Assembly (NCBI GenBank): GCA_030526355.1
Contig: JAUNDC010000010.1
Span: 33,391 to 97,390 of the forward strand
DNA from: Bacillota bacterium
Lineage (GTDB): Bacteria > Bacillota > Clostridia > Peptostreptococcales > Anaerovoracaceae
DNA: 64,000 nt
Direction of reading: 5' to 3'
Under the pieces are notes generated by a model. The model was not told the origin of the DNA. It ran no database searches and saw only the letters and a program-made list of their open reading frames with translations. This document shows positions 1-7,675 of the stretch, in pieces; position 1 is the stretch's first letter, and each line of letters opens with the position of its first letter. A program made the position numbers and the translations under genes.

Positions 1-94
1 CCTGAATGTATCTTCGCACGATATGGACAGATTCTTCTCGTCTCTGTAATACGGGCACAATGTTATTCGTCCATTGTTTGGCATTAATCTCCAT
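1..94 (-). CDS. Partial hypothetical phage protein (N-terminus only)
   Basis: The first 31 codons of a leftward gene run off the window edge. The start is an ATG at 94 preceded by GGGAAGGTG. The visible peptide begins MEINAKQWTNN and is basic, with no domain I can recognise in so short a piece. It is the next gene of the leftward early block of the integrated element and lies beyond the iteron-like intergenic region. The product is unknown. Confidence 0.45.
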   Translation of the reverse strand, partial: MEINAKQWTNNIVPVLQRREESVHIVRRYIQ

Positions 95-382
95 CACCTT
101 CCCTTTTGTCCGTACTGTCTGAACATAGTCCGTACATGTTGTTAGGACAGCAAACGCATTGAAATTTCAACGTTTTTACATGGTGTCCGAACTGCCGAAC
201 CACTTTTAAAAACTATATAGCAAGTTGAAAATATATATATTTCCATTTTTTACCCTACATACACATTCTATATAAGATGTTATTACAACGGCAAAAAGTG
301 CGGACAAAATGCAAAACTCTACAATCAAGTATTTTCAACGCGTTAAAGGATTTTTGAGTGTCCATACGTCCGTACATAATTA
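95..382. promoter_or_regulatory. Iteron-like repeat region, candidate phage replication origin
   Basis: No gene is visible here. The 288 bp carry repeated octamers of the form GTCCGNAC. GTCCGTAC is at about 108, 128 and 368, GTCCATAC at 360 (directly abutting the 368 copy), GTCCGAAC at 185, GTCTGAAC at 117, and an inverted GTCCGCAC at 298-305. They flank a very AT-rich stretch at about 195-290. Iterons beside an AT-rich, easily melted segment next to helicase and primase genes are typical of phage or plasmid origins. The same sites could instead be operators for the adjacent genes. A palindrome TTGAAATTTCAA lies at about 159-170. Confidence 0.45.
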
Positions 383-2254
383 TTAAAAATCCACTTTTTC
401 ATCGTCCATAACCTCCTGAAAACCTTCCGGGATTTCTGTATATCCATACTCAGGACTAATATTTGTCTTGAGTACTACGCACTGACATTTCATGCCGTTT
501 ATCCTCACTCTCTTGGTATAACCTCTGCCTTCTGTTTCAATCATATTGTTCCTGCGGAGCCAGGATAGAAATGACGACGCATTATACCCATTATCAAGGC
601 AAGCTTTGTTAAATACATTTCTGATTATGGATATTTTCCCAGGTTCGTTTTTGCCCCACGTCTCCGGGATATCGTCTCTGACAGAGAATTTTTTATTGTT
701 CTGTGCAATCCAATCTATAAGCCATTCATATGCCCTCATGTCCGATGATACTTCCCCGTGAGTCGACAGAAATTGTGATAACTCATCAATCCTTAGTCCG
801 TTCCCATCCTCAAATATCAACATATCGATAAGAGCGTCTGCTGTTAGTATTAAACTTGCTGCCAATGTTTGCTTCTCAGTGATATCTTTACCAGACAATT
901 TTTCAAAGAAATCCTTCTGAAGCTTCTTCGCCATTTCCATGATTTCAGGATCCATAAGTTTCTCGACGAAATACTTACCAGCATGTCCATAGTTTTCAGT
1001 GATAAAATCAGCAGTCTTCTTTGCGTTTTTAAAGAACTTTGTTCCCTCAGTATTTATTTCAATGATACGGTTTACTGCTCCCGATCCGGAACTCATTGAT
1101 GTAATAGGGGACTCTCCATTTGTCAAAATACAGTTCTTCCATGTATGCATCTTCTGAAGCCCGCCTGTCTTGGCTCCTCTCATTCGTCCCACGCCTTCAG
1201 ACAATTTATAAATAGTTTTGTCAAAGTCCTTCCTGTCCTTTTGTATCTGCAGCTCATCCAAAATAAGAGGCAGAGAATTAACAAATCCTGCAGACAGTTC
1301 CTGGCCTACGTCGGTCGCATCAAATGTATGTATATACTCACCAACTGTAGGATTCGCCCATACAGATGCTGCCAACATCAATGCCACTGTTTTACCATTT
1401 CCGGAACCATTCCATAAATGGACGAAAAATGGGAGGCAATTGCATGGTTTGACCAGGACTGATGCAAATGATGCCGCAAGAACAATCTTCGTAGGAATGT
1501 TATTTTCTGCTCTGATTTCCTTAACAAAATCTACCCATTTCTGCAAGCTGCCTTTCTGCGCTACAGAGTCGTAAAAATGCTGAAAAGAAACATTACCATC
1601 ATAAATAAGGTCATCTACGTATGGAGAAAAGTCGTTCTGGCCAATCCAGCCCAGGCGGGACACTGAATTGTGTTCCGGGATCAATTCATAATTTAGATTC
1701 TCCACATCATGGATATATTGAACTAGATATTTTGCATTTTCTGAAGTAACAGCAACGCCATAATCTGACAGTCCAACTATAGAACTTGCAGAAGCAAGCT
1801 GCCTTCTTTCAAAAATCATACTTCTCCATTGTCTACCTTTACGGTATGCAATGCGTAATTTTTCAATACCTGTATCAATATTTACAAGTCTCTCTACCGG
1901 CATTATCGGATGTACACATGCTATAATTTCACTGCCAAAAGCTCCTTCTCTAGTAATTCCATAATCATCAGCCCTCCATGCTCCGGTAGCCAGTTCAAGT
2001 TCCTGGTCACTAAAATTGGTAGCGTTATCGGCATAGGTCTGATTGTTTACCATTTTCATTTTCTGGCAGTATCCCTTAAAGAGAGTCTTAAAATTGTTTA
2101 CCCCGCACGCCTTAGCAACGGCACACATTTTCTCTACCTGTCTACCAAGTTCAAACGGATCATTTATGTATGCATAAACTTCCTCAAAAGGAGTCCCGTG
2201 ATCAAGAAAATCTTCTTTTGTGTATACTTTTACATCGTTATTGCCATCTCCCAT
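383..2254 (-). CDS. DUF927-type phage/plasmid helicase (primase-associated ATPase)
   Basis: This 623-residue protein has a Walker A motif GSGNGKT at residues 283-289 in the context FFVHLWNGSGNGKT, and a Walker B-like LPLILDELQ near 331-339. This is the usual arrangement of the DUF927 family found in prophages and integrative elements, where it is thought to act as the replicative helicase beside a separate primase module. The N-terminal 200 residues are not recognisable. The start at 2254 lies inside the 3' end of the preceding primase fragment (about 25 bp overlap), so the two are probably translationally coupled. It is the last gene of the block before the iteron-like region. Confidence 0.8.
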   Translation of the reverse strand: MGDGNNDVKVYTKEDFLDHGTPFEEVYAYINDPFELGRQVEKMCAVAKACGVNNFKTLFKGYCQKMKMVNNQTYADNATNFSDQELELATGAWRADDYGITREGAFGSEIIACVHPIMPVERLVNIDTGIEKLRIAYRKGRQWRSMIFERRQLASASSIVGLSDYGVAVTSENAKYLVQYIHDVENLNYELIPEHNSVSRLGWIGQNDFSPYVDDLIYDGNVSFQHFYDSVAQKGSLQKWVDFVKEIRAENNIPTKIVLAASFASVLVKPCNCLPFFVHLWNGSGNGKTVALMLAASVWANPTVGEYIHTFDATDVGQELSAGFVNSLPLILDELQIQKDRKDFDKTIYKLSEGVGRMRGAKTGGLQKMHTWKNCILTNGESPITSMSSGSGAVNRIIEINTEGTKFFKNAKKTADFITENYGHAGKYFVEKLMDPEIMEMAKKLQKDFFEKLSGKDITEKQTLAASLILTADALIDMLIFEDGNGLRIDELSQFLSTHGEVSSDMRAYEWLIDWIAQNNKKFSVRDDIPETWGKNEPGKISIIRNVFNKACLDNGYNASSFLSWLRRNNMIETEGRGYTKRVRINGMKCQCVVLKTNISPEYGYTEIPEGFQEVMDDEKVDF

Positions 2255-2751
2255 AAACGAGCCTCCTCTCCTGTGAAATCGTCCAACAATATATCCAACC
2301 GCGTTATGACATTTTCAAGCCACTCTTCGCCGTTTATAAATCGCCTAAAAAGAATAGAATGAACCTCACACAGCGATAAATATTCGTTATGGATATCTGC
2401 TTCCCAGTTAACTTTTGCATCGCTGATACGCTTATTTTCTGCTGCCTCACGCTGTTCTCTAAGTGTAGGCTTATGATGCCTTATAAGGCCTAATGAAAAA
2501 TCGGTATCCAGTTTTACCAGAGCCTGTCGAAACTTAAGGCCATGGTAATTCATTATAAAATCAATTACTCCACCATAAGCTCCGCAGCCAAAACATTTAT
2601 AGTGTTCATTTTTTATAGAAAGACTTGCTGTTTTTTCACCATGGAAGGGGCATTTGGCAAAACCCCTCCCATTGAACTGAACACCATAAAACTCCATCAC
2701 GTCTTTGAGTTTAAGTCTTCCTGATATTTCTCGTGCAAGGTCAGTTGTCAT
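2230..2751 (-). CDS. CHC2 zinc-finger primase domain protein
   Basis: This 173-residue protein carries a DnaG-type CHC2 zinc-binding domain: Cys34-Pro-x-His37 and Cys53-x-x-Cys56, in the contexts KCPFHGEKTASL and YKCFGCGAYGG. The zinc ribbon recognises template DNA in primases. No TOPRIM catalytic domain is present, and the chain ends after a charged helical tail. This is therefore only the template-recognition part of a primase and presumably works with the DUF927 helicase encoded immediately downstream. It overlaps the upstream ERCC4 nuclease gene by about 11 bp. Genes of this size with only CHC2 are common beside DUF927 helicases in Firmicute elements. Confidence 0.82.
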   Translation of the reverse strand: MTTDLAREISGRLKLKDVMEFYGVQFNGRGFAKCPFHGEKTASLSIKNEHYKCFGCGAYGGVIDFIMNYHGLKFRQALVKLDTDFSLGLIRHHKPTLREQREAAENKRISDAKVNWEADIHNEYLSLCEVHSILFRRFINGEEWLENVITRLDILLDDFTGEEARLWEMAITM

Positions 2752-3217
2752 GGCTGTTCTCCGTCCTCAGTAGCCTGATTATTTCCTTGCCAGTGTTCCT
2801 TTTACAGCAGAAAACATATTCAATGTTATGCTTATATTCCCAAGATTTGAGGATCCTGTACACTCTTTCTCCTATAATTTCTCCGTATTTTGGCTCCCAA
2901 AGCATGATATCTTCCAAGCACGTTATTGGCTTGCCATCTATCCTATCCTGCTCAATAAGGAAATACATTTTCGCACCCATTTCATCCAGCCTCTCAAGCT
3001 CTTTTTTTACTCTTTTATGTCCACTGGTAGCATTAGCTGCAATCTCAGCAATATTCTGCTTACGGTCTATAATTACAAGAGGTCTCTCCATGTTTATGTA
3101 GTCACCCACGTAAAGTTTGCTGACAAAATATCTGACGTCCTGTCTCTCAAACTCTTCCACAATCTTTTTGATTGCCCTGCTTTTTTCTCTAGAATCAATC
3201 TGTATCTGCATAAGCAC
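2741..3217 (-). CDS. ERCC4-domain nuclease
   Basis: This 158-residue single-domain protein has the ERCC4/XPF nuclease pattern. It shows Asp8 with Arg10-Glu11-Lys12 (IDSREK), Gly38-Asp39-Tyr40 (VGDY), and an IIDRK motif at 49-53 standing in for the family's ERK signature. XPF-type nucleases cut branched DNA, and phage versions are small and lack the helix-hairpin-helix tail, as here. The conservative Glu-to-Asp change in the ERK motif is worth noting but not enough to call it inactive. The gene lies between ssb and the primase fragment, overlapping the latter, which fits a role in processing replication or recombination intermediates. Confidence 0.8.
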   Translation of the reverse strand: MLMQIQIDSREKSRAIKKIVEEFERQDVRYFVSKLYVGDYINMERPLVIIDRKQNIAEIAANATSGHKRVKKELERLDEMGAKMYFLIEQDRIDGKPITCLEDIMLWEPKYGEIIGERVYRILKSWEYKHNIEYVFCCKRNTGKEIIRLLRTENSHDN

Positions 3218-3222
3218 ACCTC

Positions 3223-3609
3223 CTAAAACGGAACGTCTTCGTCTTCAATGGCTTTGAATCCCTCTGGTATGCCATCATTTCCGGAGCTGTCTTTATCTTT
3301 CTTGCTACCGCAAAAGTCCATAGTGCCGACAACAAGATTCCATGGATAACGCTTAACGCCATCTTTTTCATATGGATTGCACTGCATTTCTCCAGATACA
3401 ACAATCTCACTTCCTTTGCCGAAGAATTTCACGATAACCTCTGAAAGCTTGCCAAAGCATACGCAATTAAAGAAATCTGTTTCTTCTCCATATCTCCTAT
3501 CAACAGCAACTGTAAATTTGCAGCTTGACCTTTTATCACCTTTCTTCGTAGTGAATTCTCCTGCTTCCGGATCTCTTACGAGACGTCCATGTATAACTAT
3601 ATTATTCAT
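3223..3609 (-). CDS. ssb: Single-stranded DNA-binding protein
   Basis: This 128-residue OB-fold SSB starts MNNIVIHGRLVRDPE and has the typical core CKFTVAVDRRYG and FNCVCFGKLSE. It ends in an acidic tail DEDVPF, close to the canonical SSB C-terminal tip (DDDIPF) that recruits partner proteins. I chose the ATG at 3609 because GGAGG lies just upstream. An in-frame extension to 3681 would add residues unlike any SSB and would overlap the upstream nuclease gene further. The start overlaps the end of the PD-(D/E)XK gene by 8 bp, so the two are probably coupled. Confidence 0.95.
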   Translation of the reverse strand: MNNIVIHGRLVRDPEAGEFTTKKGDKRSSCKFTVAVDRRYGEETDFFNCVCFGKLSEVIVKFFGKGSEIVVSGEMQCNPYEKDGVKRYPWNLVVGTMDFCGSKKDKDSSGNDGIPEGFKAIEDEDVPF

Positions 3610-4363
3610 ATCGATATACCTCCGTATATGGTACAGGCTCTGAAAGTTTTTTAGCTTGCTTGCAATAGTCGCAATGGCCACACCTTATAGGTTCTATAAG
3701 CCCTGCCTTAATATCTGCAAACCTGTCAATTTTCGCTTCAACAATCTTTAACGCAATATCCATATTTTCCTGAGGAATGTTGAATATCTCTAAATCAGTA
3801 ACTTTTTCTTTTGTCGCTGCCGCAATATAGAATGGGAGTCCGTTCTTTTCAATTGCCTGGTATGCGGCACCTTGAAGATCGTATCCCCACGCTTCGATGA
3901 AAGGAATCTTGCCTTCACCCTCAACCCACATCGGCTGAAAATCCTTTACAATTTTCATGTCAACAATCATCTTCCCCGGATGATAGCTATCCATTTTTAT
4001 CTTCCATGGATATCCAAAGAGTTCTCCCGTCATAATAACCTGTGATTGTCCAGACATATACTCCATAAATAGCTCGTCTCTCTCTAATCTCTGGATGATA
4101 TCTTCAGCCTGTTTGAAATTGGAGCGCAGCTCACCTTTTATCGTAAATATGTCCGGGTTCTTTGCTCTGAAAATATCTAGCGTACCTTCAAAATGTGCAT
4201 CGACATATGAGCCTACAAGCATGGATACTGTTTTTTCAGGTTCATACTCTCCTCTGATTTCTGCCATCGCAGCAGCTTCACATTTTTCAAAAGCCTTAAA
4301 CTGCGATACGCTGAAATACTTTTCCTGGTTTTCTCTGTCAAAATAGTTCTCAGCTGTTAACAT
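3602..4363 (-). CDS. PD-(D/E)XK exonuclease with predicted Fe-S cysteines
   Basis: This 253-residue RecB/Cas4-like nuclease shows His57 (VDAHFEG), Asp135-x-Lys137 (IVDMKIV) and the QxxxY-type helix near 164 (YDLQGAAYQ), matching motifs of the PD-(D/E)XK superfamily. Cys28 near the N-terminus and Cys228, Cys231 and Cys234 near the C-terminus (CGHCDYC) repeat the one-plus-three spacing that holds a 4Fe-4S cluster in AddB and Cas4 nucleases. Phage proteins of this kind act as recombination exonucleases. Its neighbours, an SMC-like ATPase and SSB, support that role. I infer exonuclease activity and cannot see its polarity. Confidence 0.78.
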   Translation of the reverse strand: MLTAENYFDRENQEKYFSVSQFKAFEKCEAAAMAEIRGEYEPEKTVSMLVGSYVDAHFEGTLDIFRAKNPDIFTIKGELRSNFKQAEDIIQRLERDELFMEYMSGQSQVIMTGELFGYPWKIKMDSYHPGKMIVDMKIVKDFQPMWVEGEGKIPFIEAWGYDLQGAAYQAIEKNGLPFYIAAATKEKVTDLEIFNIPQENMDIALKIVEAKIDRFADIKAGLIEPIRCGHCDYCKQAKKLSEPVPYTEVYRYE

Positions 4364-5790
4364 AAATAGTTCACCTCCAGCTCGTTGTCATTTGTAGTTC
4401 TAGTCGCAATAAACTGCAGCCCTTTTTCAGCGCATTTCTTATAGAGCTTGTCCCTGTTTTCATCAGACAGTTTCTCTGCCCCATCGATAAGGATCATCTG
4501 CAGGTTATTTGGTTTAGACAGCGCCACATCAACACAGAGATTCAGTTTCTCGCCTTCGGACAGATTGCTTACCGGAAGGCCATGTATAAGAGGAATGCCG
4601 TTTTCTACAGTAAGACCTTCAACCGGGAGTGTTGCAGTCTCAAGAATCTGTCCTGGCAATGTTCTTGCCAATTCTATCTTTCTGGTTAGCTCTTCTGATT
4701 CACCTTTTAAAAACTCAACGTCTTCCTCCAAAGACTTCATTCTGTGATATTCGTTCAAGTGCTTTTTCATCGTCTCGGCAGTATCCACCTCATCCTGTAG
4801 CTCTGAGCAGTCCGTAGGCTCCATAGAGATATATTTGTCAGCAACCTCGATATCTTTATCCAGCTTTGCTTTTTTCTCGTTGTATCGGCTCTCTGCAAGC
4901 TCTGTTTTATCTTTCAATTTATCATCGAGCCCCGCAAGTTTATCCTGAGCAGCCTTTATTTCTGCCTTAAGTCGTTCTATGCTACTTGTCAGGCCATCTC
5001 TTTCTGTGGCTATTGCTTTTTCTTCAGCCGATATCTGCAGCTCCTTTTCTGCCTGGAGTCCTCTGAGCTTATTGTCGTATGATTCTTTAAAAGCCTTAGC
5101 GCGTTCGATTCTGCTGTTTTCTTCTCTGATTTCACCAAGCTTTCTATAAGCTTCTCCAAGATCATATTCTTCCCACCTCTGTGCATCGTAGTTTGCCGGG
5201 ATATCGGTTGCAATCTCCTCAATAAAGGCTCTCTTGTTACGGATATCCCTGTTAATGTCCTGCCTGTTCTGGAAATATGCTCCGTTATCAGCCTGAATAT
5301 CATTTAATACCTGAAGAATATTCTGATCATAATCAACTCCCGGCGGAATTTCTCCGAACTGTTCCTTAATCCAATTAAGGTCCCAATCAAATTCAATCAA
5401 ATCAAGGATGATTCTGTTCTGTTCCTGCTTTGTCATCCCTATAAAGGCAACCGGATCCAGCTGCAGCGGAGTGAAAAGCTGACGAAGCATTGATTCAGGT
5501 CCAGCGACTTCTCTTCCGGATTCCTTTACAGACTTATAATCTGCTTTATCTGTTCTCTTTTTCCTGTCAATATATAACCCAGTATCAGTCTCAATAATAA
5601 TCTCGCCCTCGCTGGCTCCTTTTTTTATGATATAGTCCCTGTCAGACTGATTAGTAAGCCCGTATCGTATTGCGTCTATTACAGATGTTTTGCCTGACCC
5701 ATTCGTTCCTGTTATCTCGATGCTCTTACCATCAAGCTCAGTTTCAGTAATGCCAAATAGATTTTTTATCTTAATCTTCGTTGTTTTCAT
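4357..5790 (-). CDS. RecF/SbcC-like AAA ATPase
   Basis: This 477-residue protein has the Walker A motif GTNGSGKT at residues 28-35. A long charged central region of roughly residues 160-380 looks coiled-coil. An ABC-type signature LSEGEK and a Walker B-like MILIDGAEKLS lie in the C-terminal quarter. The head-coil-head plan matches SMC, RecF and SbcC ATPases, although the chain is short for SbcC. It overlaps the PD-(D/E)XK nuclease gene by 7 bp and the upstream 177-residue gene by about 20 bp, so all three are co-translated. I infer a nuclease-ATPase pair for phage recombination, analogous to SbcCD but using a different nuclease fold. Confidence 0.8.
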   Translation of the reverse strand: MKTTKIKIKNLFGITETELDGKSIEITGTNGSGKTSVIDAIRYGLTNQSDRDYIIKKGASEGEIIIETDTGLYIDRKKRTDKADYKSVKESGREVAGPESMLRQLFTPLQLDPVAFIGMTKQEQNRIILDLIEFDWDLNWIKEQFGEIPPGVDYDQNILQVLNDIQADNGAYFQNRQDINRDIRNKRAFIEEIATDIPANYDAQRWEEYDLGEAYRKLGEIREENSRIERAKAFKESYDNKLRGLQAEKELQISAEEKAIATERDGLTSSIERLKAEIKAAQDKLAGLDDKLKDKTELAESRYNEKKAKLDKDIEVADKYISMEPTDCSELQDEVDTAETMKKHLNEYHRMKSLEEDVEFLKGESEELTRKIELARTLPGQILETATLPVEGLTVENGIPLIHGLPVSNLSEGEKLNLCVDVALSKPNNLQMILIDGAEKLSDENRDKLYKKCAEKGLQFIATRTTNDNELEVNYLC

Positions 5791-6304
5791 CTACAGTTAC
5801 CTCCTCGCTTGCCTCTTCATTCTTCATCTCTTCAAACTTTTTCATTGCACATGCAGCACACAATTCCATTCCGTATTTTTCTTTAGTTGATGTCGCTATC
5901 TGCCTTGGACTTTTACCGTTCGACGCCTTTATTGGCTGGCCGCAGCTCTCACAATATATTTCTACCTTTGGTGCAAAAGTCCTAACTCTTAAAGCCTCAA
6001 CAGTATCACCAAATGCACTTACCTCTGCAGCATACAGTGATATCTTTACGCCTCTCCAATCTTCAACGTAAGGCGAACCTGCTACTTTGGTAATAGCTTT
6101 TGCATTGGTAGCATTACAGATCATCGGTTTTACGTCACGCTCCATAAAATGAATCAGAAGTCCAGTTTCCTTCTTACCGGCATTGCCTACATACGTTTCT
6201 TCTCCAGCACTCTTAATTGTCAGAATCATATCTTCACCCGGTTCAAGAGCATATGCTCCGAGATAATCCGGATTATTAAGCTTCTTCCAGTGTGTCTTTC
6301 CCAT
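5771..6304 (-). CDS. Hypothetical phage protein with zinc-ribbon pair
   Basis: I do not recognise this 177-residue protein. It begins MGKTHWKKLNNPDYLGAY and has CESCG and CAAC cysteine pairs in its C-terminal third that could bind zinc. It ends in a strongly acidic tail. The ATG at 6304 is chosen because GGAGG sits 7 bp upstream; an in-frame TTG further up at 6325 would place that ribosome-binding site inside the gene. Its overlap with the ATPase gene suggests a partner in the recombination module. The middle portion looks like beta-rich single-strand-binding proteins, but I cannot support that further. Confidence 0.7.
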   Translation of the reverse strand: MGKTHWKKLNNPDYLGAYALEPGEDMILTIKSAGEETYVGNAGKKETGLLIHFMERDVKPMICNATNAKAITKVAGSPYVEDWRGVKISLYAAEVSAFGDTVEALRVRTFAPKVEIYCESCGQPIKASNGKSPRQIATSTKEKYGMELCAACAMKKFEEMKNEEASEEVTVDENNED

Positions 6305-6365
6305 TTTCTTACCTCCATTTGACAAACCATTTAATTTGGTTTATCCTTTAAGTGTTAATTTAGCT

Positions 6366-6399
6366 TGTCCGCCGGAATTGCTGTTCCATATGGCGGACA
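6366..6399. repeat. Inverted repeat between two early genes
   Basis: TGTCCGCC and GGCGGACA form an 8-bp perfect stem around a spacer that contains a smaller GGAA/TTCC pair. On the + strand it is followed by a T-rich run, so it could terminate rightward (antisense) transcription. On the - strand, the direction of the surrounding genes, no T-run follows. It may be an RNA structure separating early genes. Confidence 0.4.
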
Positions 6400-6402
6400 T
6401 TT

Positions 6403-6624
6403 TTATTTCTCATGTTTTTCCCGGCTCTCATTAATTATTGGTGTGATATTATGGTCTAAGTTCATAGCGTCCCTTCCTGCTGCTACAATAAATTCGTCCG
6501 CATACTCCTTGCCTTCTTTTTTTGCTACAGCGCTATGTACAGTTAAGATAGCCCTAACAATATCTTCATAAATTTCTCTACCATCGCCCTTTACAGTACA
6601 AAACGCACCTTTAATCATTAACAT
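6403..6624 (-). CDS. Hypothetical small phage protein
   Basis: This is a 73-residue protein of unknown function starting MLMIKGAFCTVKG, with a GGAGGAAG ribosome-binding site 4-5 bp before the ATG at 6624. It is helical and acidic with no cysteines beyond one near the start. It lies in the leftward early block between the zinc-ribbon protein and a small 80-residue gene, with a normal short spacing to the latter. No family is recognised. Confidence 0.6.
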   Translation of the reverse strand: MLMIKGAFCTVKGDGREIYEDIVRAILTVHSAVAKKEGKEYADEFIVAAGRDAMNLDHNITPIINESREKHEK

Positions 6625-6635
6625 ATATCTTCCTC

Positions 6636-6878
6636 CTAAAATCTTCCGGTTGCTCCTGCGCCGTAAACTTCTGCACCTATTTCTCTAAAGATAGCTCCAA
6701 GGCTGTTTGCAGTAACATTTATCCTCGCCTTGCCTCCGCCCTGGTACTTAATCTCTACAACTTCAAGCCGGCTCTTTTCGTAATTGCTGATATACTCAAT
6801 ATCCTCAACATTGCTCCTTGGGTCTGATATCAGTACGAGCTTTACTCTCTTTACAAAACCCTGCTTGTCTTCTCTCAT
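6636..6878 (-). CDS. Hypothetical small phage protein
   Basis: This 80-residue protein has no recognised family. It starts MREDKQGFVKRVKLV and has mixed alpha/beta character, ending in a glycine-rich GAGATGRF tail. I prefer the ATG at 6878 because AGGAG lies 9 bp before it; a GTG two codons earlier is too close to that site. It overlaps the end of the upstream zinc-ribbon gene, as is common in this compact block. Confidence 0.6.
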   Translation of the reverse strand: MREDKQGFVKRVKLVLISDPRSNVEDIEYISNYEKSRLEVVEIKYQGGGKARINVTANSLGAIFREIGAEVYGAGATGRF

Positions 6879-7011
6879 CGTCACTGTCTCCTCTCACATC
6901 GACTCCACACATCATGCAATAGTTATCTTCTTTTCTGATACGGTTAAACCCGCAGCTCGGGCAGGTTCTATATCCCGGTTTCTTCCATCTTTTCTGTAGC
7001 CAGTTTGCCAT
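6805..7011 (-). CDS. Small zinc-ribbon protein
   Basis: This 68-residue protein starts MANWLQKRWKKPGYRTCPSCG. It has two CxxC pairs, TCPSCG and YCMMCG, that should bind one zinc ion. A strong GGAGGAAG site precedes the ATG at 7011. The function is unknown; such ribbons in phage early regions are often nucleic-acid or transcription-factor binders. The gene overlaps the upstream 80-residue gene by 100 bp in another frame, which is large even for a phage, so one of the two could be annotated too long. Confidence 0.6.
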   Translation of the reverse strand: MANWLQKRWKKPGYRTCPSCGFNRIRKEDNYCMMCGVDVRGDSDDERRQAGFCKESKARTDIRPKEQC

Positions 7012-7154
7012 CGCTTCCTCCTTTCATTCAGCTTTTTCACTATGTACTCATCCGGAGGCTTTCTCCTGCCGGTAAGAACCTTGGTTATATATCGGTTAAT
7101 TTGGTTTTCTTTAAATTCAGCTTCTCTCGCTGCTATCAGTTCATCCTTTAACAT
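6912..7154 (-). CDS. Hypothetical small basic phage protein
   Basis: This 80-residue, Lys/Arg-rich helical protein starts MLKDELIAAREAEFK. Its ATG overlaps the TAA stop of the preceding 36-residue gene (TAATG), which argues for coupled translation even though the ribosome-binding site is weak. The last third overlaps the zinc-ribbon gene by 100 bp. The function is unknown; the charge suggests nucleic-acid binding. Confidence 0.5.
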   Translation of the reverse strand: MLKDELIAAREAEFKENQINRYITKVLTGRRKPPDEYIVKKLNERRKRWQTGYRKDGRNRDIEPARAAGLTVSEKKITIA

Positions 7155-7264
7155 TACAGCCCCATCAAATATATTCCCAGGAACACAAGTCCCATAAATC
7201 CGCCTACCGATATGTCTCTTATCCAGGCAACGGGACTTCCTTCACGAATCTTTGTTTTTTTCAT
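7154..7264 (-). CDS. 36-residue predicted membrane peptide
   Basis: A short frame encodes a 36-residue peptide: a basic N-terminus MKKTKIREG followed by a hydrophobic stretch from about residue 20 (SVGGFMGLVFLGIYLMGL). That would make a single membrane span. It has GGAGGAAG upstream, overlaps the previous gene's stop by ATGA and the next gene's start by TAATG. These tight overlaps on both sides are the main evidence that it is translated. The function is unknown; small phage membrane peptides can be superinfection or host-interaction factors. Confidence 0.6.
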   Translation of the reverse strand: MKKTKIREGSPVAWIRDISVGGFMGLVFLGIYLMGL

Positions 7265-7479
7265 TTTTCTTCCTCCTGAGCTTGTCTCTTTCGCTCTTTT
7301 GCTTCTTCAATTGCTCTGTTTTCTGCATATGCAACAAGCAATGTCTTAGGCACTTTCCAGTTTCGTCCTTCTCTGTAAGCGGGGATCTCACCTCGTCTAA
7401 GCATTGTTGCCACAGTTTCGTGATCAGTCTTTAAAGCCTTTGCTGCTTCTTCGCAAGTGTATACCAATACTTCAGTCAT
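7261..7479 (-). CDS. Excisionase/MerR-like helix-turn-helix protein
   Basis: This 72-residue DNA-binding protein of the excisionase type has a winged-helix core. CEEAAKAL, HETVATMLRRGEIPAYREG and NWKVPK follow the usual xis-like pattern in which a short recognition helix is followed by an Arg-x-Gly wing. The tail is a charged helix rich in Glu, Lys and Arg. I place the start at the second ATG (7479), 7 bp after GGAGG, rather than the first at 7485, which touches the ribosome-binding site. It may direct excision or early regulation. It is distant from the integrase, so the excisionase role is not certain. Confidence 0.72.
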   Translation of the reverse strand: MTEVLVYTCEEAAKALKTDHETVATMLRRGEIPAYREGRNWKVPKTLLVAYAENRAIEEAKERKRQAQEEEK

Positions 7480-7657
7480 CTTCATACCTCCCTGCTCTCA
7501 GCCCACATGCATGACATTCTGTTACAAAAGATCCATCAATACAGGATACCGTTGCTATTCCGCCACACACCGGGCATTTAAACTCTTTAAACTTTAACGG
7601 TTCAAACTCTCTCTTCGCTCTTTCCAGCAGAGCTTTCTTTGCTGTTGCTTTATTCAT
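7472..7657 (-). CDS. Small zinc-finger protein
   Basis: This 61-residue protein has CPVCGG and CHACG cysteine pairs that should form one zinc ribbon, and a basic N-terminus (MNKATAKKALLERAKRE). A clear AAGGAGG precedes the ATG at 7657. Its end overlaps the start of the excisionase-like gene. The function is unknown. Confidence 0.62.
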   Translation of the reverse strand: MNKATAKKALLERAKREFEPLKFKEFKCPVCGGIATVSCIDGSFVTECHACGLRAGRYEDD

Positions 7658-7675
7658 GTGTCCTCCTTGTGGTAC

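Noticed and set aside
6366..6399. Terminator ending the leftward early transcript
   Set aside because: The hairpin has its T-run on the + strand side, so it faces the wrong way for the leftward genes. It is listed as an inverted repeat.
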